From: Mycobacteriaceae bacterium
GTDB taxonomy: Bacteria; Actinomycetota; Actinomycetes; Mycobacteriales; Mycobacteriaceae
Assembly: GCA_013362555.1 (NCBI GenBank)
Contig: JABFVX010000498.1
Location: 1-12,788 of the forward strand
Direction of reading: 5' to 3'
DNA length: 12,788 nt
A program made the position numbers and the translations under genes. Shown in pieces: positions 1-6,424 of this stretch (position 1 is the first letter of the stretch; every line of letters starts with the position of its first letter). The notes beneath the pieces were generated by a model. It worked only from the letters and a program-made list of their open reading frames with translations. It ran no database searches and was not told the origin of the DNA.

Positions 1-90
1 GGGAGCGGCGACGCAGGTTGCCGCGAACAGCAGCGTCAGCCCGGCGGCGCTGCCCAGCGAACGACTGAAGGAACGGCGCATATTTGCCAT
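1..90 (-). CDS. Secreted protein, N-terminal fragment (cut by window edge)
   Basis: An open frame runs off the left edge on the minus strand. It starts at ATG 90 (MANMRRSFSRS...) or ATG 81 (MRRSFSRS...), in the same frame. The visible 30 codons form a classic Sec signal peptide: a basic n-region (RRSFSRS), then a hydrophobic stretch GLTLLFAATCVAA, then a proline. The Cys is preceded by Thr, not the usual lipobox Gly/Ala/Ser, so a lipoprotein is possible but not favoured. The mature part lies outside the window, so no function can be given. It diverges from the secreted trypsin-fold gene at 293, and both may be controlled from the region between them. Confidence 0.6.
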   Translation of the reverse strand, partial: MANMRRSFSRSLGSAAGLTLLFAATCVAAP

Positions 91-112
91 GTCCGGCACG
101 GTACCCGAATTC

Positions 113-126
113 ACGGTGATCACCGT
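113..126. promoter_or_regulatory. 14-bp perfect palindrome between divergent secreted-protein genes
   Basis: ACGGTGATCACCGT is a perfect palindrome with a TGATCA core, 23 bases upstream of the minus-strand ATG at 90. Perfect dyads of this size between divergent genes often bind dimeric regulators, so an operator is plausible. No regulator gene is visible and no clear -10/-35 pair could be fixed around it. Confidence 0.3.
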
Positions 127-134
127 CATCAAAC

Positions 135-187
135 CTCCGGAAATGCCCACGGCGTGCGTCGAGCGCAACTCGCGGGCCATTCCGGAG
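135..187. repeat. Decayed copy of the dispersed palindrome family
   Basis: This 53-base segment aligns without gaps to the intact copy at 9988-10040, matching at 39 of 53 positions by hand count. Its ends, CTCCGGAA and CATTCCGGAG, and its centre, CGTGCGTC, are the best conserved parts. The outer arms still pair at 12 of 14 positions (135-148 with 174-187). Unlike the other copies it lies between two divergent genes and not directly behind a stop codon, so it may be a relic. Confidence 0.55.
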
Positions 188-292
188 CTGCATGCCCGAC
201 AAATTGTCTTGTGGTGCTGCACAATTCACGAGCGGCGACACCGGCTTTCCGGCTCCGCGCATTTGCCGGAATATGAAATACGCTCTCTGCTG

Positions 293-1465
293 GTGAGCAC
301 CCGAATGGTTGTCCTCGCTTCTGTCCTGTCGGTTTCCGCCTTGAGTGGGCCGACCTCCGCCTCCGCCATGACGCACGGCGTCCCGGTGGCCGATCCGGGA
401 GTGGCGCCGTGGCTGGCTACGGTGGCGCCCGCAGACACGTCGTCGCCACTCGACGACGCCGTCTGCGACGGCGCACTCGTGGCGCCCGACCGCGTGCTGA
501 CCAGCGCCCGATGTGCGGACGGCCTCGATCCGAGCCGCGCCCGGGTCTACCTCGGAGCGCGCAGGCTGACCGCCGACCACGGCCCGGCCCGCGGCGTCCG
601 CGGGATCGCCGTGCTGCCGGGCTACCGGCGCGACCCCTCCCCCGCCACTCCGGGCGATCCCGACAATGACCGCGCCCGTTACGATCTGGCCGTCCTGCTG
701 CTCGACCGGCCGGCCGACGTTGCCTTCCTGCCGGTGGCGCGCCACAGTGCCCGACCGGGCGGCGCGGTGGCGATGTTCGGGCACGGGCTCACCGGAATCG
801 GTGGGGCGCAGGCTCGCCCGGACATGCTGCACCGCGGCGACCTCACCGTCGTCGCCCGTCGGGACTGCGCCGCGGACGATTCGGCGCTGTGTGTGGCGGA
901 CCGGTCAGCGCGGGTCGCCGGATGCAGGCTCGACAGCGGAAGCCCGCTGGTATCGAGCGCCGCGGGGAGGCCGGAACTGGTCGGCGCCTACAGCTTCGGC
1001 AGCGAGTCGACCGGTGTGGACTGCGTGCCGGGAGCGCCGATGGCCGTCGCCGACGCGGCAGCGTTCCGCGGCTGGATCCTCGGTCCGCTGCCGGAGCGCA
1101 TGCCGTATCCGCTGCAGTCGCCCATGGTGACCCGGGTCGGCAACACCATGCGGTGCGCAATGCCGGGGTGGGACACCAGCCGCGGCAGTCTGCCCGACCG
1201 GGTCTCGACGAGCTGGGCCGCGCTGGTGCCGGAAGGCACGGCGCTGCGGCAGTTTCCGGTGGACGCCGACGCGAGCGCCGCGACCGACAAGACCACCGGG
1301 CCGCTGTCCACCCTGCGCCTCGCACCGGACCTGCATCTCGCAGGCAATCCGGTGTCGTGTGTGGTGACGGCCCGAACGTCCGGCGGCTCCGTCCGCATCG
1401 CCTCGGAAGGCGTCACCGTCAGTGCGGGCCCCGGCCCGGGCGCACGCCAAACCCGCGGCGGCTGA
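293..1465 (+). CDS. Exported trypsin-fold (S1 family) protein lacking the catalytic His; probable pseudoprotease
   Basis: The product is about 390 residues. GTG 293 (MSTRMVVLAS...) gives a signal peptide with a basic residue, a hydrophobic core and a predicted cut after ASA (about residue 25). ATG 305 is an alternative, and the longer frame from 89 has no signal-like start. The S1 layout is recognisable: VCDGALVAPDRVLTSARC (residues 57-74) matches the usual C-G-LI-P-WVLTAAHC block, YDLAVLLL holds the Asp (131), and GCRLDSGSP (210-218) holds the Ser (215). The His position is Arg73. The oxyanion Gly before Asp-Ser is Leu213, and GGP has become GSP. Paired cysteines fit an oxidised extracellular protein. 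Residues about 270-390, with two further Cys, look like a separate beta-rich domain, but I do not recognise its family. A binding or scaffold role is more likely than proteolysis. Confidence 0.8.
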   Translation: MSTRMVVLASVLSVSALSGPTSASAMTHGVPVADPGVAPWLATVAPADTSSPLDDAVCDGALVAPDRVLTSARCADGLDPSRARVYLGARRLTADHGPARGVRGIAVLPGYRRDPSPATPGDPDNDRARYDLAVLLLDRPADVAFLPVARHSARPGGAVAMFGHGLTGIGGAQARPDMLHRGDLTVVARRDCAADDSALCVADRSARVAGCRLDSGSPLVSSAAGRPELVGAYSFGSESTGVDCVPGAPMAVADAAAFRGWILGPLPERMPYPLQSPMVTRVGNTMRCAMPGWDTSRGSLPDRVSTSWAALVPEGTALRQFPVDADASAATDKTTGPLSTLRLAPDLHLAGNPVSCVVTARTSGGSVRIASEGVTVSAGPGPGARQTRGG

Positions 1466-1479
1466 GTTTCGCCGCCCCG

Positions 1480-1526
1480 CTCCGGAATGACCCGCGACGT
1501 GCGTCAGGCGCGGGGTCATTCCGGAG
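1480..1526. repeat. Palindrome family copy with 6-base arm deletion; convergent terminator position
   Basis: The outer arms TCCGGAATGACCC (1481-1493) and GGGTCATTCCGGA (1513-1525) pair perfectly. Compared with the copy at 9987-10041, about 6 bases are missing from the inner right arm. It lies between two convergent genes, 15 bases after the stop at 1463-1465. It overlaps the 3' end of lgt: the lgt TGA (1518-1516) is the TGA inside the repeat's CCGGAATGA. A bidirectional terminator role is likely by position; no U-tract is present, as is common in high-GC actinobacteria. Confidence 0.8.
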
Positions 1527-2514
1527 ATTTGGCGGCCTGCGAGGACTCGGGGGGCATCGAATCGTCGGCGGGGGCGGACTCGTCGGCAGGGGTGGAGACG
1601 TCGGCAGCGGGTTTGTCTTCGGCCGTGGGCTCGGGGTCGGATGCCCGCTCGTCCGCGGGGACGAGCTCTTCCGGCTCTTCGCGGCCGCGGGGGGCGCGCA
1701 GGAAGTAGACGAGGGCGGCGAGGCCGACGAGGACGGCGGTGTAGACGTTGATCCGGACGCCGAAGAGGTGGGTGGCGGGATCGTCGCGAAGCAGTTCGAC
1801 GCCGAGCCTGCCGAGGCAGTAGCCCGCGACATAGAGCGCGAAAAGCCTGCCGTGGCCGAGGGTGAAGCGGCGGTCCGCCCACACCAGCAGCGCGACTATC
1901 ACCAGGTTCCACAGCATCTCGTACAGGAACGTGGGGTGGACGATGCCGTCCAACTGCCCGGTGGAAATGCCGTTGAGGTTGTCCACTTGCAGCGTGTCCG
2001 GGTCGTAGCGCTCGTAGATCTTCAGGCCCCAGGGCAGATTGGTGGCGCGGCCGTACAATTCCTGGTTGAAGTAGTTGCCGAGCCTGCCGATGGCCTGCGC
2101 GAGCAGGATCGCCGGTGCAAGTGCGTCGCCGAGCGGCGCAAGCGGAATCTTGAACACCCGGCAGCCGATCCACGCGCCGACGCCGCCGAGCAGGACCGCG
2201 CCCCAGATCCCCAGGCCGCCTTCCCACACCTTGAAGGCGCCCCACGGGTCGCCGCCCGCGCCGAAGTACGTGCGCCAGTCCGTGGCCACGTGGTACAGCC
2301 TGCCGCCGAGCAGGCCGAACGGCACCGCGAACATAGCCACGTCGAGGATGGTCCCCGGCTTTCCGCCGCGCGCTACCCACCGCCGGTCGCCCCACCAGAT
2401 CGCGACGATGATGCCGAGGATGATGCACACCGCGTACGCACGGATCGGGATCGGCCCCACACTCCACACGCCGCGCGACGGGCTGGGAATGTAGGCGAGC
2501 ACAGTCGATGTCAC
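1516..2514 (-). CDS. lgt: Prolipoprotein diacylglyceryl transferase (Lgt)
   Basis: Lgt is a cytoplasmic-membrane enzyme that moves a diacylglyceryl group from phosphatidylglycerol to the lipobox Cys of prelipoproteins. GTG 2514 (MTSTVLAYIPSPS...) gives 332 residues and begins where family members begin; ATG 2607 would add 31 Gly/Pro/Arg-rich residues next to a repeat. Family signatures are EGGLGIWGA (about 98-106), the core GRLGNYFNQELYG (143-155, with Arg144, Asn147, Asn150 and Glu152), HPTFLYEMLWN (193-203) and GRLGVELLR (235-243). Multiple membrane helices are evident. Residues about 275-332 form an acidic Pro/Ala/Ser tail seen in other actinobacterial Lgt proteins. The last residues and stop codon are encoded inside a palindromic repeat. 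It lies downstream of trpA as in mycobacteria, but is separated from it by a strong stem-loop. Confidence 0.95.
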   Translation of the reverse strand: MTSTVLAYIPSPSRGVWSVGPIPIRAYAVCIILGIIVAIWWGDRRWVARGGKPGTILDVAMFAVPFGLLGGRLYHVATDWRTYFGAGGDPWGAFKVWEGGLGIWGAVLLGGVGAWIGCRVFKIPLAPLGDALAPAILLAQAIGRLGNYFNQELYGRATNLPWGLKIYERYDPDTLQVDNLNGISTGQLDGIVHPTFLYEMLWNLVIVALLVWADRRFTLGHGRLFALYVAGYCLGRLGVELLRDDPATHLFGVRINVYTAVLVGLAALVYFLRAPRGREEPEELVPADERASDPEPTAEDKPAADVSTPADESAPADDSMPPESSQAAKSPE

Positions 2515-2609
2515 GACGGCAACCGTACCGGGTGCCCCACCCGCACCGGGCGGACCACCCATCCCGTGTCGCTGCCGCGCACCCGCGGGCGCCCACCAGC
2601 CGAGCATCG

Positions 2610-2660
2610 TCCGGAATGACCCGTGAAGTGCGCCCAGCGCACTTCACGGGTCATTCTGGA
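2610..2660. repeat. Palindrome family copy, 24-bp stem; terminator-like, trpA/lgt boundary
   Basis: The arms 2610-2633 and 2637-2660 pair over 24 bp with one G-T pair and a 3-base loop (CCA). The right arm ends 5 bases downstream of the trpA stop (2668-2666). Relative to the copy at 9987-10041, A2627 and T2643 replace a C-G pair with an A-T pair, a compensatory change that preserves the stem. Placement directly behind trpA suggests a factor-independent (I-shaped, no U-run) terminator or an mRNA 3'-end stabiliser. Confidence 0.85.
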
Positions 2661-2665
2661 GACGA

Positions 2666-3451
2666 TCAGGCTGTCGGGTTGCGGACGCCTGCGGCGAGTT
2701 CGGCGGTGAGGTCTCGGACGGCGGCGAGGTTTCGGCCCGCGGCGGAGACCAGGGCGGAGCCGACGATGACGCCGTCGGCGTAGGCCGCGATCTCTGCCGC
2801 CTGGGCTCCGGAGCGGACGCCGAGGCCGACGCCGACCGCGATGTCGGAGACGGCGCGCACGCGGCCTACCAACTCCGGGGCGGCGTCGGACACCGCGTCG
2901 CGGGCGCCGGTGACGCCCATCGTGGACGCCGCGTACACGAAACCGCTGCACGCCTTGACTGTCATGGCCAGCCGCTCCTCCGTCGACGACGGGGCGACCA
3001 GGAATACGCGGTCCAAGCCGTGCGCCTCGGAGGCGGCGAACCAGTCGTCGGCCTCTTCGGGTATCAGGTTGGGGGTGATCATCCCCAACCCGCCGGCGGC
3101 GGCGAGGTCCCTGGCGAAGGCGTCGACGCCGTAGCGCAGCACCGGATTCCAGTAGCTCATCACGACGGCCCGGCCGCCCGCGGCGGCGATCGTCTCGGTG
3201 GCGCGGAATACGTCGCGCACCCGGGCGCCCCCGCGCAGCGCCTGCTCTGCGGCGGCCTGGATGGTCGGGCCGTCCATCACCGGGTCGGAATAGGGGATGC
3301 CGACTTCGATGATGTCACAACCGGATTCGACCATCGCCCGCAACACTTCCAGCGAGCCGGGCAGATCCGGGTAGCCGACCGGCAGATACCCGATCAGTGC
3401 CGCGCGCCCCTCCGCCCGGCACGCGGCGAACGCGTCGGCAACAACACTCAC
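2666..3451 (-). CDS. trpA: Tryptophan synthase alpha subunit
   Basis: This subunit cleaves indole-3-glycerol phosphate to indole and glyceraldehyde 3-phosphate; indole is channelled to TrpB. GTG 3451 overlaps the trpB stop as GTGA and gives 261 residues, the usual family length. A longer frame to 3508 would lie inside trpB. The start block MSVVADAFAACRAEGRAAL is typical, and IIEVGIPYSDPVMDGP puts the catalytic acids at Glu49 and Asp60, the same numbers as in the classical enzyme. The phosphate-binding and barrel-closing segments GVGLGVRSG and ADGVIVGSAL are intact. Translation is probably coupled to trpB through the overlap, which suits a 1:1 alpha2-beta2 complex. A stem-loop follows 5 bases after the stop. 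Confidence 0.97.
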   Translation of the reverse strand: MSVVADAFAACRAEGRAALIGYLPVGYPDLPGSLEVLRAMVESGCDIIEVGIPYSDPVMDGPTIQAAAEQALRGGARVRDVFRATETIAAAGGRAVVMSYWNPVLRYGVDAFARDLAAAGGLGMITPNLIPEEADDWFAASEAHGLDRVFLVAPSSTEERLAMTVKACSGFVYAASTMGVTGARDAVSDAAPELVGRVRAVSDIAVGVGLGVRSGAQAAEIAAYADGVIVGSALVSAAGRNLAAVRDLTAELAAGVRNPTA

Positions 3452-4740
3452 GGTGCGCCCTCTCCCGTCGGCCGCGTTCCAGGGTCCTCGTCGTAGAGGC
3501 CGAACCACTTCGCGGCGGTCTCCATGTCCTTGTCGCCGCGGCCGGAGATGTTGACCAGGATGACCGCGCCGGGACCGAGCTCCTTGCCCAGCTCGAGCGC
3601 GCCCGCCACCGCGTGGGCGGATTCGATGGCCGGGATGATGCCTTCGACGCGGGACAGCAGCAACAGGGCGTCCATCGCTTCGGCATCGGTGACCGGGCGG
3701 TAGTCAGCGCGGCCGGAGTCCTTGAGGTAGGCGTGTTCCGGGCCGACGCCGGGATAGTCCAATCCCGCCGAGATCGAATGGGATTCGATCGTCTGCCCGT
3801 CTTCGTCCTGGAGCAGGTACGAATAGGCGCCCTGGAACGCACCGGGCGAACCGCCGGTGAATGTCGCGGCGTGCCTTCCGGTTTCGACGCCGTCACCGGC
3901 GGCTTCGTAGCCGACCAGGCGCACGGCCGGGTCGTCGAGGAAAGCGTGGAAGATGCCGATGGCGTTGGATCCGCCGCCGACGCAGGCGACGACGGCGTCG
4001 GGCAGCCTGCCGACGCGGTCGAGCACCTGAGCCCTCGCCTCCAAGCCGATGACGCGCTGGAAGTCGCGCACCAGCAGCGGGAACGGGTGCGGGCCTGCGG
4101 CGGTGCCGAAGCAGTAGTACGTGTTGTGCGCGTTGGTGACCCAGTCCCGCAGCGCCTCGTTGATCGCGTCCTTGAGCGTCCGGGAACCCGACGTCACCGC
4201 GACGACTTTCGCGCCGAGCAGGCGCATCCGGGCGACGTTCAACGCCTGCCGGGCGGTGTCCACCGCGCCCATGTAGATCACGCAGTCCAGCCCGAGCAGC
4301 GCGCACGCGGTGGCGGTGGCGACGCCATGCTGGCCCGCACCGGTTTCCGCGATGACGCGGGTCTTGCCCATGCGCTGCGCCAGCAGCGCCTGGCCGAGCA
4401 CATTGTTGATCTTGTGCGAGCCGGTGTGGTTGAGATCCTCGCGCTTCAACAGGATTCGGGCGCCGCCCGCATGCGCGGACAGCTTCGCGGCTTCGTACAC
4501 CGGCGACGGGCGGCCCGCGTAATCGCGCTGCAGCCGGTCCAATTCGGTGCGGAAACCGTCGTCGAGGCGGGCCTTGTCGTACGCGGCGGCGACCTCGTCG
4601 ATGGTTGCCATGAGAGCTTCCGGCACGTGCCGTCCGCCGTAGGCGCCGAAGCGCCCGCGGGAGTCCGGCTCGTGCGTGCGCCCGAGGATCCCGTCGCCCG
4701 CCGAAGGCAGAGGCTGGTCGGCCTGGTCGGCCACTCTCAC
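3448..4740 (-). CDS. trpB: Tryptophan synthase beta subunit
   Basis: This PLP enzyme condenses indole with serine to make tryptophan. GTG 4740 gives 430 residues and overlaps the trpC stop as GTGA. The N-terminal extension (about 1-26) is longer than in enterobacterial TrpB but normal for actinobacteria; GRFGAYGGRHVPEAL follows. NHTGSHKINN holds the PLP Schiff-base Lys110, AETGAGQHG holds the catalytic Glu132, and the phosphate loop is GGGSN (255-259). HSISAGLDYPGVGPEH and NISGRGDKD are the expected C-terminal blocks. The frame is intact. It lies in the coupled string trpC-trpB-trpA. Confidence 0.97.
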   Translation of the reverse strand: MRVADQADQPLPSAGDGILGRTHEPDSRGRFGAYGGRHVPEALMATIDEVAAAYDKARLDDGFRTELDRLQRDYAGRPSPVYEAAKLSAHAGGARILLKREDLNHTGSHKINNVLGQALLAQRMGKTRVIAETGAGQHGVATATACALLGLDCVIYMGAVDTARQALNVARMRLLGAKVVAVTSGSRTLKDAINEALRDWVTNAHNTYYCFGTAAGPHPFPLLVRDFQRVIGLEARAQVLDRVGRLPDAVVACVGGGSNAIGIFHAFLDDPAVRLVGYEAAGDGVETGRHAATFTGGSPGAFQGAYSYLLQDEDGQTIESHSISAGLDYPGVGPEHAYLKDSGRADYRPVTDAEAMDALLLLSRVEGIIPAIESAHAVAGALELGKELGPGAVILVNISGRGDKDMETAAKWFGLYDEDPGTRPTGEGAP

Positions 4741-5549
4741 CGCACCGGCTTCGGGCAGGACGGGTGGGCGCCGGCCGCGACCAGGTCGGCCACCGCGCCG
4801 CGCGGGTCGCCGTTGGTCACCAAGCTCTCGCCCACCAGCACCGCGTCCGCCCCCGCGCCCGCATAGGAGTGCAGGTCGGAGGTGTTGCGGATGCCCGACT
4901 CGGCCACCTTGATGACGTGCGAGGGCAGGCCGGGGGCGATCCGGGCGAACACGTCCGGATCGACGTCGAGAGTCTTCAGGTTGCGCGCGTTCACGCCGAT
5001 GACCGAGGCGCCCGCCTCCAGCGCGCGGTCGGCCTCTTCTTCGGTGTGCACCTCGACCAGGGCGGTCATGCCGAGCGACTCGGTGCGGTCGAGCAGGGCG
5101 ATCAGCGTCGGCTGGTCGAGCGCGGCCACGATGAGCAGGATCAGGTCGGCGCCGTGCGCGCGCGCCTCGTGGATCTGGTACGGGCCGACGATGAAGTCCT
5201 TGCGCAGCACGGGAATGGTGACCGCGGCGCGCACCGCGTCCAGGTCGGCCAGCGAGCCATGGAAGCGCCTGCCCTCGGTGAGCACGCTGATGACCCGCGC
5301 ACCGCCGTCCTGGTAGGCGGCGGCCAGCTTGGCCGGGTCGGGGATGTCGGCGAGCGCGCCCTTGGAGGGACTGGCCCGCTTCACCTCGGCGATGACGCCG
5401 ATGTCGGACGCCCGCAGCGCGGCGGCGGCGTTCAAGGCGGCGGGGGCGGCGGCGGCTTCGACTTTGATCGCGGCGAAATCAACCAGGGCCTCACGGGCGG
5501 CCAGATCGGCTCGGACACCGTCCAGTATCGAGTCGAGTACGGTGGTCAT
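4737..5549 (-). CDS. trpC: Indole-3-glycerol phosphate synthase
   Basis: The enzyme closes the indole ring from CdRP, giving indole-3-glycerol phosphate for TrpA. ATG 5549 gives 270 residues (MTTVLDSILDGVRADL...), with AAAGGAA about a dozen bases upstream as ribosome-binding site. The longer frame to 5669 adds an Arg-rich, non-family extension. Signatures in order are IAEVKRASPSKG (53-64, with Glu55 and catalytic Lys57), LTEGRRFHGS, PVLRKDFIVGPYQIHEAR (Lys117), ALVEVHT (Glu166), GVNARNLKT and VAESGI. There is no fused TrpF domain, as expected in actinobacteria where PriA supplies that step. Its stop overlaps the trpB start as GTGA. Confidence 0.97.
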   Translation of the reverse strand: MTTVLDSILDGVRADLAAREALVDFAAIKVEAAAAPAALNAAAALRASDIGVIAEVKRASPSKGALADIPDPAKLAAAYQDGGARVISVLTEGRRFHGSLADLDAVRAAVTIPVLRKDFIVGPYQIHEARAHGADLILLIVAALDQPTLIALLDRTESLGMTALVEVHTEEEADRALEAGASVIGVNARNLKTLDVDPDVFARIAPGLPSHVIKVAESGIRNTSDLHSYAGAGADAVLVGESLVTNGDPRGAVADLVAAGAHPSCPKPVR

Positions 5550-5642
5550 TCGTGGCCCGGTTCCTTTCTGGAAGAGCGGCCTGAGGCGGTGGAAACGGCC
5601 CTCGGCCCGCCTGCGGCGCCACCCAAGATTAAAGGCCCGGCT

Positions 5643-5661
5643 CCCGGCAGTTTCCGCCGGG
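5643..5661. promoter_or_regulatory. Small hairpin in the trpC leader
   Basis: CCCGGC (5643-5648) and GCCGGG (5656-5661) form a perfect 6-bp stem with a 7-base loop. It lies in the 149-base gap between the membrane-protein gene and trpC. On the minus strand it is followed by GGCCTTTAATCTTGG, which contains the -10-like TAATCT (5631-5626). I see no leader peptide rich in Trp codons. The gap may hold an internal promoter or attenuator for trpCBA, but no convincing -35 box was found. Confidence 0.25.
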
Positions 5662-5698
5662 TCCGGCAAACTCCTGTAAGCAACCTCTCAGCTGCTCC

Positions 5699-6325
5699 TC
5701 AGCCGGGGTCGGCCGGCTTGTCGGCGGTCGGGTCCTCGCCCGCGTCGAGGGCGTCCCACAGCACCCGCTCGGAGACTTCGCCGTCGTCGTGCGCGCGCCG
5801 CGCCGCGGCCTGTTTGCGGGCCGCCGGGGCGGAGTACTTTCCGGACAGTCCGCCCGCCCGCGCCGCGCGGCGCGCCAGCCACACTCCGGCGACAAACGCC
5901 GACAGCGCCCCGACCAGTGCCAGAACTCCCGGCAGCGCCGCCGCGTGGACCGCCGTGACATCCGCCCGTCCCGGCAGGTCGGCCAGCGACTTGGCCCGGG
6001 CTGCGGTCACTCCGGAATGGGATATCAGCGCCAGCGCGGGCACCGCCGCCGCGCCGCCGATCACGGCGATCACCACCCCGACGCCCTGCCGCCACCCCCC
6101 TTTCGTGGCGAGGACGGCGGCGACGGCGGCCAGCAGCGCGAGCGCCAGGGGCGTCAGCGCGCCGAACCACGTGCTGCCGAGGAGGTGGTCGGTCCGGGGC
6201 GGCGCGAGGCCGTCGGCGGAGTCCACCGACACCCACGTCATCCGCGACGACCCCCACAGGCACGCCGCCCCGGCGGCGACGGCCGCCACCGGAACCAGCG
6301 GGGCGCCGGACTGCCGCTCGCTCAT
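5699..6325 (-). CDS. Trp-operon-associated four-helix membrane protein (TIGR02234-like)
   Basis: The product is 208 residues from ATG 6325, preceded by a strong GGAGGAG ribosome-binding site; the longer frame to 6400 is an Arg-rich artefact. Four hydrophobic helices are visible at about residues 8-26, 55-72, 78-96 and 113-134. The first is followed by GSSRMTWVSV, typical of the small membrane proteins encoded between trpE and trpC in mycobacteria and their relatives (Rv1610 position). The C-terminal ~60 residues are charged and probably cytoplasmic. The function is unknown; its fixed place in the operon suggests a link to tryptophan or an aromatic intermediate. This is inference from context. 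Confidence 0.85.
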   Translation of the reverse strand: MSERQSGAPLVPVAAVAAGAACLWGSSRMTWVSVDSADGLAPPRTDHLLGSTWFGALTPLALALLAAVAAVLATKGGWRQGVGVVIAVIGGAAAVPALALISHSGVTAARAKSLADLPGRADVTAVHAAALPGVLALVGALSAFVAGVWLARRAARAGGLSGKYSAPAARKQAAARRAHDDGEVSERVLWDALDAGEDPTADKPADPG

Positions 6326-6371
6326 CTCGCACTCCTCCGCTGCAGTCCGGTCCCGCCTCCGCGCCACGTTA

Positions 6372-6418
6372 CGCGACCCATCAGTTGCGCCTGGGCGCAC
6401 ATCACGGGTCGTTCCGGA
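6372..6418. repeat. Decayed palindrome family copy behind trpE
   Basis: The right arm GCGCACATCACGGGTCGTTC (6395-6414) is close to the family sequence, while the left arm has accumulated changes. Pairing persists in two blocks, 6387-6390 with 6395-6398 and 6374-6379 with 6406-6411, around a CTGG loop. It begins 6 bases downstream of the trpE stop (6427-6425), the same position relative to a stop codon as the intact copies. It may still act as a weak terminator between trpE and the membrane-protein gene. Confidence 0.65.
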
Positions 6419-6424
6419 GGGGTG

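Noticed and set aside
889..2647. Two long overlapping open frames (889-2619 plus; 905-2647 minus)
   Set aside because: Both are shadows of the S1-fold gene and lgt in other frames. Their products are Arg/Gly/Pro-rich with no family features, as expected from high-GC antisense reading.
5550..5698. Trp-codon leader peptide or T-box upstream of trpC, or in the 26-base gap upstream of trpE
   Set aside because: No run of TGG codons in a short frame with a ribosome-binding site and no T-box motif was seen; the gap before trpE is too short for an attenuator.
6008..6018. CTCCGGAATG half-site inside the membrane-protein gene
   Set aside because: It matches only one end of the repeat, has no second arm, and lies in coding sequence; probably chance.
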